In this document: positions 9,171 through 17,388 of the stretch, one piece after another
Layout: the number at the start of each line of letters is the position of its first letter
Numbering within the stretch: position 1 is the stretch's first letter
The notes under the pieces: model-generated
What the model was told of the DNA's origin: nothing
Databases searched by the model: none
Seen by the model: only the letters and a program-made list of their open reading frames with translations
Assembly: GCA_002771215.1 (NCBI GenBank)
Contig: PCRM01000034.1
Location: forward strand, 1 to 36,356
Source: Candidatus Nealsonbacteria bacterium CG23_combo_of_CG06-09_8_20_14_all_40_13
Lineage (GTDB): Bacteria; Patescibacteriota; UBA1384; UBA12157_A; GCA-002773005
Direction: 5' to 3'
Length of the DNA stretch: 36,356 bases
Position numbers and translations under genes: made by a program

Positions 9171-10427
9171 TTAAGTTTTGACCGAATTAATTAATTTTGA
9201 TAAAATGCTGTCAAAAATTGTTTCCTGTCCGACCAAGGAAATGGCTAAGTTAGCCAGGGCCATGGGCGTGACATCTTGCAATTGTTTAAGTTTTCCCGTT
9301 GTGTCCACAACGCTGGTTACATCTGTCGGCTTGATAAATAATATCTGCGGCTTTTTGGGAAAAGGCAAATTAGCGTACCAGGAGGAATTTTCCAAAACTT
9401 GTGCAATATCGGGCAGGGAGCTTCCGCCGCCGCACAGCAGTATTTTAGTCGGCAAAAGTTCTTCCCCAAATTCTTCCAAAGTTAATTCTACGGCAGAAAG
9501 CCAAACTTGGCAATCTGAAAAAAGTGCTTGCTTGACTTTGGCAATTTTTGCCTGCTCTTGCATTTTGCCAGTTGAATAATCAAGTTTGACTTCTTCAGCT
9601 TCTCCAAAAGACAAATAGAAAACCTCGGCCAGCCGTTTGGTAAAAGCCCGACCGCCGAGGGCAAACATTTTTGTTCCTTCCAGACCGCCTTGGCGCACTA
9701 AAGCAATATCAGATGTGCCGCCCCCCATATCAATAAAAATAGCGGAGAAATCTGAAGTGGTGGCGTTGGCTAAACATCTGGCCACTGCGTATGGTTCGGC
9801 AACGACTGAAAGCAAATCCAAATCCAGCGCTTCCGCAATAGTTTGCAAAGCGCCCAAATGCACAATCGGCGCAAAAGCGCTGTAAACTCCCACCTCAATT
9901 TCTTTGCCTTGAAAACCCAAGGGATTAGTTACTTTATAGCCGTCAATTTTAACATCCACCACAGCCGCGTTAACCAATTTTACATCAATTTCCGACCGGC
10001 CTGTCTCCCAAGCTAGCACCGAGCGCGCCTTGTCAAAGGCGACTTTTTGCACCTTGGAAATTACTTCTTTCAACTCTGGCATAGAAATATTGATTTTGGA
10101 ATTTTCACGAATATATTTTATACGCGTCGTCATACCTTTAACTAGTTCACCCGCGATGCCGACAATCACCTGTCGGGGAATAATTTTTGCCTGTTTGCCG
10201 GCAATTTCAATCGCGGCCTGACAGTTTTGAATTACTCCTGAAATATCTGTTACCATCCCGCCTTGCATATCCGAAAGCTTTTGGCGGTATCTGCCCACGC
10301 CTAAAACTTTGGCTTTATCTTTTTCTACTTCAAAAATTAATGCTTTAACAAATTCAGTGCCAATATCCAAAGAAATGGCAAAACGGTCCTCTATTTTTTT
10401 ACTTTTAAGAAAATCAAAAAAACCCAT
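9171..10427 (-). CDS. FtsA/PilM-like actin-fold ATPase
   Basis: Start reset to ATG at 10427 (MGFFDFLKSKK...); 'AISLDIGTEFVKALIF', 'VVAEPYAVARCL', 'FIDMGGGTSDIALV', 'LLCGGGSSLPDIAQVL'. Confidence 0.85.
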   Translation of the reverse strand: MGFFDFLKSKKIEDRFAISLDIGTEFVKALIFEVEKDKAKVLGVGRYRQKLSDMQGGMVTDISGVIQNCQAAIEIAGKQAKIIPRQVIVGIAGELVKGMTTRIKYIRENSKINISMPELKEVISKVQKVAFDKARSVLAWETGRSEIDVKLVNAAVVDVKIDGYKVTNPLGFQGKEIEVGVYSAFAPIVHLGALQTIAEALDLDLLSVVAEPYAVARCLANATTSDFSAIFIDMGGGTSDIALVRQGGLEGTKMFALGGRAFTKRLAEVFYLSFGEAEEVKLDYSTGKMQEQAKIAKVKQALFSDCQVWLSAVELTLEEFGEELLPTKILLCGGGSSLPDIAQVLENSSWYANLPFPKKPQILFIKPTDVTSVVDTTGKLKQLQDVTPMALANLAISLVGQETIFDSILSKLINSVKT

Positions 10428-10573
10428 AAATGCCTTTGCTTTATTATAACACAGATGAAATCCGATAAAATTAATAATTTTGTCTATTGTAGGCAAATTT
10501 CCCACAGGACTTTTTACCTAAAATTCTGCGCCGGCTAAGATACATTGGTGACGGATAGGATAAATTGACCTCA

Positions 10574-10712
10574 TTTTTAAAATTACAAATTACAAATCAC
10601 AAACAAATTTTCAATCTCAAATTCCAAATTCCAAACTTGTTTCGGTCATTAGAATTTTGGTCATTAGATATTGTTTGTAATTTGGTGCTTGGTGCTTGGG
10701 ATTTTCAGCATG
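10574..10712. repeat. AT-rich imperfect palindromic element (AAATTACAAATCACAAACAAATT ... TTGTTTGTAATTTGG)
   Basis: Left arm AATTACAAATTACAAATCACAAACAAATTTTC...CCAAATTCCAAA is imperfectly complementary to right arm AGAATTTTGGTCATTAGATATTGTTTGTAATTTGGTGCTTGG. Confidence 0.55.
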
Positions 10713-10744
10713 AGGCTGATCCGCCTTTAGCGAATTTTCGGGGC

Positions 10745-10773
10745 TTGACATTTTATTTGGTTTGTGCTATGAT
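10745..10773 (+). promoter_or_regulatory. Promoter TTGACA-N17-TATGAT for the cold-shock-like gene
   Basis: TTGACA 10745-10750, 17-nt spacer, TATGAT 10768-10773. Confidence 0.8.
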
Positions 10774-10843
10774 ATTATGTTTTGAGGATAGGCCGACAAG
10801 CTGATTCCTCAGATAGCACCGCCAAATATAAGGAGATGAAAAA

Positions 10844-11620
10844 ATGGCGGCATTAACAACAGAAACAGAAGTAGTAAGGATTGCCGGGACGGTGCTCTGG
10901 TGGGGGGAACACGGCTTTGGCTACGTTAAGGCCTCACCGGAAGCCCGCGAGTACTTCGACAAACATGGCCACCCCCTTCCTGAAGACAAGGGTGTCTTCA
11001 TCCACTGGAAAATGGCCTGCCGGCCCAAAGGGTTTGTATGTCTTGCGCCCGGACAGTCGGTGGAGTACACTCCCCAACACGTCGATGGCGAAGGTAAGGG
11101 TTGGCAAGCCACAGATTTCGTAGTTTTGCCAAACACTGAAGGCGTCGTCGTCCCAAATAACCAGGTCAGCGAGGAACGGATGGAGGGCGAAAATATCCTC
11201 TTCAACCCTGCAAAGTCCGCACGGCCACGTCGCGGAAACGGCAAAAAGTTGCCAGGCTTCAAACGGCTTCCAGGCACTTTCTTCGGAACTATCATGCCGT
11301 TGTTCAGCAAGTGGGGAGACGCCTATCTCCGGCTTGACGAGCCGGACAAGATCAAGATCATGGAAGCCATGCAGGTCGTCGGGATTGATTGGATTCTTCC
11401 TGACGACCCAGAAGAGAGGCTGGCGGCCGTCCATGAGGCTTTCCTCTTCCGTAACAGAGTAAAGGAAGGCTGGGAGGGCGGAACGAGGCTGCAGGTTAGT
11501 CTCGTCTGGGAATCCAAAGGTCTGGAGGTGGATAAGGCCCAATACATCGGCCAGACGGCCACGTCTGTCGCCTTCAAAGAGGCAGAAAACGGCAAACCCA
11601 AAGCAACATTCGTCGCCTAG
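10844..11620 (+). CDS. Protein with N-terminal cold-shock/OB-like domain and a second divergent OB-like unit
   Basis: 258 aa; RBS AAGGAGAT; 'GTVLWWGEHGFGYVKA...GVFIHWKM...LAPGQSVEYTPQHVDGEGKGWQATDFVVL' resembles CSD; C-terminal 'GTIMPLFSKWGDAYLRL...FLFRNRV...EGGTRLQVSLVWESKGLEVDKAQYI' has the same layout. Confidence 0.65.
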   Translation: MAALTTETEVVRIAGTVLWWGEHGFGYVKASPEAREYFDKHGHPLPEDKGVFIHWKMACRPKGFVCLAPGQSVEYTPQHVDGEGKGWQATDFVVLPNTEGVVVPNNQVSEERMEGENILFNPAKSARPRRGNGKKLPGFKRLPGTFFGTIMPLFSKWGDAYLRLDEPDKIKIMEAMQVVGIDWILPDDPEERLAAVHEAFLFRNRVKEGWEGGTRLQVSLVWESKGLEVDKAQYIGQTATSVAFKEAENGKPKATFVA

Positions 11621-11653
11621 CCCAACTCCTTCAACATCTCCTTCTACCCCAAA

Positions 11654-11690
11654 GGCCCCCCAATGCATTCGCTGCGGGGGGCCATTTTTT
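11654..11690 (+). terminator. Rho-independent terminator
   Basis: GGCCCCCC-aatgcattcgctgc-GGGGGGCC followed by ATTTTTT. Confidence 0.85.
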
Positions 11691-11729
11691 ATCTAAAATT
11701 TAGTCCACTTTGGCTTACCCGCCGTAACT

Positions 11730-13469
11730 TTAGTGAAGGCGGGCTTTAATTCTTCTTACTCCGGAGGCGGCGGATTTTTCAGATAGAATTTTAAAATGAC
11801 CGAGTTCTCCAGTATTTTTGACATGAGGGCCAGCGCAGAGTTCTTTGGAATAGCCGCCGATATCGTATAAAGTCACTTTATCAGCATATTTTTGCTCAAA
11901 CAGCGCTATAGCGCCTTCTTTTTTTGCTTGGCTGACGGTCGTCAATTTGCTTGTGACCGTCAACTTATCCTTAATTTTTTGATTAACTATTTGTTCTATT
12001 TTGCGTAGTTGTTCATCAGTTAGTTCTTGCGGGTGAGTAAAATCAAAACGCAAAACCTCACCAGTAACATCTTGTCCCGCTTGTTTTGCATGCGGCCCTA
12101 AAACTTCGCGTAAAGCTTGATGGAGCAGATGGCAGGCAGTGTGCAGTTTTGGGTTGGCCGAGCCGCTGGAAACTTTTTGGGACTTTCTGGCAACTTCTCG
12201 TTGCATCTCCATTGCTTTTGCAAAATCTTCTCTGGCAACTTTGAAATTATCTTTTTGCGCCAGCTCTTCAGTAAGTTCTATCGGAAAACCAAAAGTATCC
12301 GCAAGTTTGAAAGCAGCGGCGCCAGAAATAATTTTATCTTTTTGCGATTTGTTTTTGATTTTTTCAAATTCTGCCAATCCTCTCTGCAATGTTTTCAAAA
12401 ATCTGTCCTCCTCGCCCGCCAGCACTGATATAATTTGCTCTTTATTTTTAACCAAATTAGGATAAAATTCACCTAATTGCGCAATAACTACTTGCGCTAA
12501 TTCTTTTAAAAAATCTTTCTTAAGTTTCAGTAAGAAACCGTGCAAAATAGCGCGGCGGATGAGGCGACGCAGGACATAACCTTGCTGTTTGTTGGCTGGT
12601 AAAATTCCCTCGGCCGACAAAAAAGTGATACCACGAATGTGGTCAGCTAAAATCAAGGCGCTGCGCGGCAAATCAACATTCTTACTCTCTATTAATAAAT
12701 TGTCAATTTTTGCCAAAATCGGCGAGTAAATATCAGTTTGAAAAACGCTTTTTTCCCCCTGCATCACCGCCGCTAATCTTTCCAAACCCATTCCCGTATC
12801 AACGCCTTTTAAAGCCAGCGGTTTTAATCGGCGATTTTTATCGCAATAGTACTGGTTAAAAACTAAATTCCAAACTTCAATCCCATCAACAAAAATTTCC
12901 AAAGTCGGACCGCATGGGCCTTCATCGCCGGTTGGACCCCAGAAATTATCCTCCGAAGAGCCCATTAAAATTTGCTTATCGTCAAAAATTTGCCTGGCTG
13001 ACGTAAACGATTCGCTGTCTAAAGGCAAATTTTTATTCTTGTCGCCCGGGAAAATGGTCACGGTGATTCTTTGTGCATTAATTTTTAAATCTTTGGTCAG
13101 AAATTCGTAAGTTAAATCAATGGCTTCTTTTTTAAAGTAACTGCCGAAGGATTTATCCTGCCTCGCACCGAGGCTCGGCACAAGGTGAGCATAGCCGAAG
13201 GAAAAATTGCCCATCATTTCAAAAAAAGTCAGATGGCTGTTGTCGCCGACTTCTTCAATATCGCTGGTACGAAAACAGGGTTGAACCGTAACAACTTTAC
13301 CATATTTCGGTTTGACCTCACCGGAAAACCAATCTTTAAACTGCTGCATTCCCGCCGTAGTTAACAAAACTGAAGGGTCTGTAGGAATTAAAGAAGAAGC
13401 GGGCAAAAGTTTATGTCCTTTGCTTTGAAAAAACTTAATAAATTTTTCTCTTAAAATTTTACTTTGCAT
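11730..13469 (-). CDS. alaS: Alanyl-tRNA synthetase, short form lacking the C-terminal C-Ala region
   Basis: Start reset to ATG 13469 (MQSKILREKFIKFFQSKGHKLLPASSLIP); 'GMGLERLAAVMQG', editing-site 'HTACHLLH' and 'CAGPHV'; ends right after the SAD domain. Confidence 0.95.
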   Translation of the reverse strand: MQSKILREKFIKFFQSKGHKLLPASSLIPTDPSVLLTTAGMQQFKDWFSGEVKPKYGKVVTVQPCFRTSDIEEVGDNSHLTFFEMMGNFSFGYAHLVPSLGARQDKSFGSYFKKEAIDLTYEFLTKDLKINAQRITVTIFPGDKNKNLPLDSESFTSARQIFDDKQILMGSSEDNFWGPTGDEGPCGPTLEIFVDGIEVWNLVFNQYYCDKNRRLKPLALKGVDTGMGLERLAAVMQGEKSVFQTDIYSPILAKIDNLLIESKNVDLPRSALILADHIRGITFLSAEGILPANKQQGYVLRRLIRRAILHGFLLKLKKDFLKELAQVVIAQLGEFYPNLVKNKEQIISVLAGEEDRFLKTLQRGLAEFEKIKNKSQKDKIISGAAAFKLADTFGFPIELTEELAQKDNFKVAREDFAKAMEMQREVARKSQKVSSGSANPKLHTACHLLHQALREVLGPHAKQAGQDVTGEVLRFDFTHPQELTDEQLRKIEQIVNQKIKDKLTVTSKLTTVSQAKKEGAIALFEQKYADKVTLYDIGGYSKELCAGPHVKNTGELGHFKILSEKSAASGVRRIKARLH

Positions 13470-13583
13470 AATTGACAATTTTTGGACAATGTGGGCTATA
13501 GCCAAGAAGCGAGCCTGTAGCCCCGAAGGGGCACAGCTGATTCCGTACCAAAGCAAATCTTGTCGCAGATAAAACTCGAAGGA

Positions 13584-13684
13584 GCGAGCCGCTAGCCCAT
13601 AAAGTTGGCTAGCAACCGCACAGGAAGACCGAGCAGCAGCGAGGGCGCTCCTGTAAAGGGGACAACTTTTGGGCGCGGCGAGCG
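13584..13684. repeat. Structured repeat family 1, copy A
   Basis: GCGAGCC...GGCGAGCG ends; stems GCCGC/GCGGC, AAAGTTG/CAACTTT, ACAGGA/TCCTGT; aligns with 27298-27389. Confidence 0.7.
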
Positions 13685-13689
13685 ATATC

Positions 13690-14316
13690 TTATTTATAAA
13701 ACAACAACCCTTTTTTAACTTTTTCCCAAAGCGTCGGCTGGGGAGGCACTACCACCCTTAAGTTAACATCCTGTCCTTCTTGAAGTACCGGATAAAGTGT
13801 AACATACATGCTTTCTGCTTTTTTAACAGAAGCCACAAAACCTTTTGTTTCTCCAGCCGGCGCGCCTCTGGCCGCAAGCCACCTATCCGCCACCGCCGGC
13901 CCGCCGTTGTAGGCGGCTAAAAGATAGTCAGTATTGCCGCCATATTTGTCAGACAAATTTTTCAAATACCAACTGCCATAGCGAATGTTTGTCTCGGGGT
14001 CATAAAGCATATTGATTTGAAAATGCTCGCCCAATTTTCCAGCTATGGAACGGCCGGTGCCAGGCATAATCTGCATCAAGCCGATGGCACCCGCGCGCGA
14101 AACCGAATCGGAATTGTAGCGCGATTCCTGAAAAATAACTGCTGCAATCAAAGTTGCGCGAATATTAAAACGCTTGGAATATTTTAAAATGTATTCGTCG
14201 TATTTCAGTGGATAAACCGCCTCTCCCCAAATTTGCGGAAAATAAAAATAAAAAATTAAACCCGTCACCAGCAGAAAACTAAAAATTATGCTAATTTTAA
14301 CTATTGTTTTTTTCAT
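13690..14316 (-). CDS. Membrane-anchored lytic transglycosylase (Slt-type)
   Basis: 208 aa; 'FQESRYNSDSVSRAGAIGLMQIMPGTGRSIA', 'NIRYGSWYL', 'LLAAYNGG'. Confidence 0.93.
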   Translation of the reverse strand: MKKTIVKISIIFSFLLVTGLIFYFYFPQIWGEAVYPLKYDEYILKYSKRFNIRATLIAAVIFQESRYNSDSVSRAGAIGLMQIMPGTGRSIAGKLGEHFQINMLYDPETNIRYGSWYLKNLSDKYGGNTDYLLAAYNGGPAVADRWLAARGAPAGETKGFVASVKKAESMYVTLYPVLQEGQDVNLRVVVPPQPTLWEKVKKGLLFYK

Positions 14317-14332
14317 AAATTTACTTTAAAAT

Positions 14333-15094
14333 CTACCCTGCTAACCAGCCACCGTCAATAACCACCGTTGAACCAGTCATATAAGAAGAGGAATCCGAAG
14401 CCAAAAACAAGACTAATTCTGATACTTCTTCAGGTTTACCTATTCGATGAAGGGGTACTCTAGCCAATAGCCCCTCCAACGTTTTAGGGTCTTTTTTGAC
14501 TGGTTCAATCATTGGTGTCTCAATCATGCCTGGGGCAATGGCATTAACTCGAATTTTAAAAGGGGCAAGTTCAACCGCCAGCGCTTCAGTTAAAGCGACT
14601 ATTCCACCTTTGGAGGCGCAATAATGGGCAATATTTGGAAAACCAATCCCCTGCTGCCCCATGGCCACTGAAGAAATATTGACAATTACTCCTCCACCTT
14701 TTTCCTTCATTACTAAAGCCGCTGCCTGGGAACAGAAAAATTGACCTTTAAGATTGATATCTAATGTTCTATCCCATTCTTCCTCTGTTAATTGTAAAAA
14801 TGGCTTAAACTGCGCTATCCCAGCGTTGTTGATTAAAATATCCAAACGACCAAATTGTTCAACAATTTTTTTAACGACTTGTTCGACGTCCGTTTTTTTA
14901 GAAACATCTAATTTTAGAGCAAGTGCTTGGCCACCTTGTGATTTAATTTCGTCAGCCACTTTTTGGCAATCAGCCAAATCAATATCAGTGACAATTACCT
15001 TAACTCCTTTTTTGGCTAAAGCTAAAACATGGGTTCTACCCATACCTCTTCTTGCCCCAGTAATTAGAGCCACTTTACCTTTTAAATCTTCCAT
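14333..15094 (-). CDS. Short-chain dehydrogenase/reductase
   Basis: Start likely MEDLKGKVALITG at 15094; 'TGARRGMGRTH', 'NNAG', 'YCASKGG'. Confidence 0.93.
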   Translation of the reverse strand: MEDLKGKVALITGARRGMGRTHVLALAKKGVKVIVTDIDLADCQKVADEIKSQGGQALALKLDVSKKTDVEQVVKKIVEQFGRLDILINNAGIAQFKPFLQLTEEEWDRTLDINLKGQFFCSQAAALVMKEKGGGVIVNISSVAMGQQGIGFPNIAHYCASKGGIVALTEALAVELAPFKIRVNAIAPGMIETPMIEPVKKDPKTLEGLLARVPLHRIGKPEEVSELVLFLASDSSSYMTGSTVVIDGGWLAG

Positions 15095-15198
15095 TTTTAC
15101 CTCCATAGTTTTTAACTTTTACTTTTTAATTTTGACCCATTCGACTTCATCCAGGGTCAATCCTGAGTTTATCGAAGGATTGAGTTTAGCGAAGCGCT

Positions 15199-15245
15199 TG
15201 GTGCCGGGGGCGGGAGTCGAACCCACACGAGGTTTTACCCTCATT
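15199..15245 (-). pseudogene. 3' fragment of a tRNA-Leu (variable arm, T arm, acceptor, CCA)
   Basis: Minus strand ...GAGGGTAAAACCTCGTGTGGGTTCGACTCCCGCCCCCGGCACCA; near-copy of the 3' half of tRNA-Leu(TAA) at 16343-16431; no 5' half. Confidence 0.8.
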
Positions 15246-15306
15246 TGGTAGCTGTTTCTGATTAAATTTTATCAGATTTTTCTTAAGAGAGCAAATATTT
15301 TTGGAT

Positions 15307-15341
15307 AAAAAAAGGGCCCCGGCGCGCAAGCGCTCGGGGCC
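15307..15341 (-). terminator. Rho-independent terminator of the 15398-15868 gene
   Basis: GGGCCCCGGCGCGCAAGCGCTCGGGGCC hairpin with T-run on the minus strand. Confidence 0.85.
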
Positions 15342-15397
15342 TGTACCAGAGGGGGATTTCCGTTTGGAAGTCCCTTTGGGTTTGGAGGGTAAGAGGG

Positions 15398-15868
15398 TTA
15401 GTCGCAGATGGCCTCAATTTCGGCCTTTTCTAGACGGCAGGTAGAGACCCAACGATCGTTCTCCCACTTTTTCTGGTAGTAGAGCTCATGGGTCACTTCA
15501 CCGATCTTAATCTTAGCCATCTCCGGCTCCCACATACATTGGTTGTTATAGAGCCAACATTGACTTTCGATCTTGATGTACTTCCCATCGACTTGACCAA
15601 CCCATGTCTTGATGTGGACGATACGGGCGACCTCGTCGTGGAGAACACACCTATATTCTTCCTCCAACATTTCTTCGTACATCTCGAACATCGAGCGAGC
15701 TTGAAAAACAGGCTCAGCAACAATGTCGGTCTGTGCCCATTGAAGGTCACAACCGAAGATTTGTCGAAGAGCTTCCCGAGTCATCTCCATCGGAAACATG
15801 ACCGAGTAGCCGAGCGAGAACTTCTGCTTGGAATCCCTTTCCTGTTTTGCCTCTAACATAGTTTTCAT
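15398..15868 (-). CDS. Hypothetical protein (orphan cassette)
   Basis: 156 aa; RBS AGGAG, own promoter and terminator; no recognised domain. Confidence 0.75.
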   Translation of the reverse strand: MKTMLEAKQERDSKQKFSLGYSVMFPMEMTREALRQIFGCDLQWAQTDIVAEPVFQARSMFEMYEEMLEEEYRCVLHDEVARIVHIKTWVGQVDGKYIKIESQCWLYNNQCMWEPEMAKIKIGEVTHELYYQKKWENDRWVSTCRLEKAEIEAICD

Positions 15869-15906
15869 CTCCTGTTTCAGGGTTCGCCCAAGGTTATCCT
15901 CGAGCG

Positions 15907-15968
15907 GCTACCGTCTCGGTAGCGATTTAGCAAAGAAAATAGATTTCTCAACCAAGTCGCTACCGAGA
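15907..15968 (-). promoter_or_regulatory. Leader with mutually exclusive hairpins
   Basis: TCTCGGTAGCGA (15914-15925) pairs with TCGCTACCGAGA (15957-15968); alternatively GCTACCG-tct-CGGTAGC (15907-15923). Confidence 0.6.
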
Positions 15969-16062
15969 AAAACATAAAAACGCTACCCACGAAGAGATTA
16001 GGAGGATATTTTAAGGTTCAAACCTGTTTCAAGCGAAAACTATCTTTACTGAAAACTAATTA

Positions 16063-16091
16063 ATTATAGCACAGAAAAGAGGGTTTGTCAA
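16063..16091 (-). promoter_or_regulatory. Perfect-consensus promoter TTGACA-N17-TATAAT
   Basis: Minus strand TTGACA (16086-16091), 17-nt spacer, TATAAT (16063-16068). Confidence 0.88.
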
Positions 16092-16342
16092 TAGTTCGAC
16101 ATCGCTCACTATTGACACTGACCAAAGTCGAAGTGTCAAGTATAAATTGGGTAAATTCAAGAAAAAAAACAGAAATTCCCAAAAATTTCTGCAACAAATG
16201 ATATGAAAAAATTTTCTTTTACTAATTCAAACCGCCAATTGATGCTTCGACTCAACTCAGCATCAATCCTGAGCTTGCCGAATGGATTGATTTTTTGTAG
16301 TTTTTACTTTTTAACTTTTACTTTTTACTTTAGCGAAGCGCT

Positions 16343-16431
16343 TGGTGCCGGGGGTGGGATTCGAACCCACACGGAGTTTTACCTCCAACGGGTTTTAAGC
16401 CCGTATCGTCTACCAATTCCGACACCCCGGC
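16343..16431 (-). tRNA. tRNA-Leu(TAA)
   Basis: GCCGGGG...ACGGG-CTTAAAA-CCCGT, class II variable arm, GTGGGTTCGAATCCCAC, CCCCGGC-A-CCA. Confidence 0.95.
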
Positions 16432-17388
16432 TCAAATTACCTGCCATTTACCTTCTTTATAATTTAACCTTCCCTCAACTGTAAATCCAGCTGCCTTTTT
16501 ATGCCCGCCGCCGCCGAAAATCTTGGCAATTTGCGAAATATCAATATTATCATCCTCAGTCCGCAACGAGGCGCGCACTTTGCCATCGGCAGTTTCTGAA
16601 AAAAATATGGCTATTTTAGTATCGGCAATACTGCCGATTAAATTGACAATACCGGCCATATCAATTTCGCAAGCACGGCAATCTTGCAAATCTTTCCGCG
16701 TTATAACTGAAGTGCACAAACCGTATTGTTGATTTTGCCATATTCGAGATAAAGCGATTCCCCACAATTTCAAGGCAGTAACTGATTTATTCACAGATAT
16801 GTTTTTAGCAATCTGCTTTAAATTGGCGCCATACGACAAAAGTTTACCCGCAATATCTAAAACTTTTTCACTCGTATTGGAATGTTTAAATCCGCCAGTA
16901 TCTGTGTATAATCCGGTTAAAAGGCACGTGGCCAAATTTTTATCAAAGTCAATATTTATTTCTTGAAAAAAATCAAACAGTATTTCTGCCGTTGAAGATG
17001 CTTCCTGACAAACAATATTCAAATTGGCAATTTTGTGAAGGTCATTTTTAGGATGATGGTCAATGTTTAAAAGATGTCTTTTATGTTTGGCGTACTGCAA
17101 AAATCTTTGAGGAAAGCCTGTTCTTTTCAAATCGCCGCAGTCTAAAACAATAACCAAATCATAGTCGCCCTGCAAAAAGTCATTTTGAATTTTGCAAGCG
17201 TTGGGTAGGAAAGAAAAAAGTGCGGGAATCTCGTCTTTGCCAACAATATCAGCGTCTTTGCCCATTTTTTTCAAAACAGCATATAAAGCAAGAGATGAAG
17301 CAATAGTGTCACCATCGGGGCTTTTATGGATGACAAGAAGAATTTTTTCGCCAGAGGTAAGATATTTTAGGATTTTGTCTGCGGGCAT
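16432..17388 (-). CDS. DHH/DHHA1 phosphoesterase (NrnA/RecJ-like)
   Basis: 318 aa; 'SPDGDTIASSLAL', 'VLDCGD', 'NIDHHPKND', 'TGLYTDTGGFKHSNT', 'GGGGHKKAAGF'. Confidence 0.92.
   Translation of the reverse strand: MPADKILKYLTSGEKILLVIHKSPDGDTIASSLALYAVLKKMGKDADIVGKDEIPALFSFLPNACKIQNDFLQGDYDLVIVLDCGDLKRTGFPQRFLQYAKHKRHLLNIDHHPKNDLHKIANLNIVCQEASSTAEILFDFFQEINIDFDKNLATCLLTGLYTDTGGFKHSNTSEKVLDIAGKLLSYGANLKQIAKNISVNKSVTALKLWGIALSRIWQNQQYGLCTSVITRKDLQDCRACEIDMAGIVNLIGSIADTKIAIFFSETADGKVRASLRTEDDNIDISQIAKIFGGGGHKKAAGFTVEGRLNYKEGKWQVI

Noticed and set aside
13490-13583. T-box or other riboswitch upstream of alaS
   Set aside because: No T-box (TGGN in an AAGGGTGGNACCGCG-type bulge) recognised; the region is better explained by the structured repeat family.
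16283-16331. AT-rich ACTTTTTAACTTTTACTTTTTACTTT tracts (also ~15110, 20826, 27395)
   Set aside because: Low-complexity intergenic sequence; no defined ends or structure.
16203-16484. ORF 'GAGGGIRTHTEFYLQRVLSPYRLPIPTP'
   Set aside because: Antisense translation of tRNA-Leu(TAA), a common annotation artefact; the same applies to 26998-27309 and 32252-32512.
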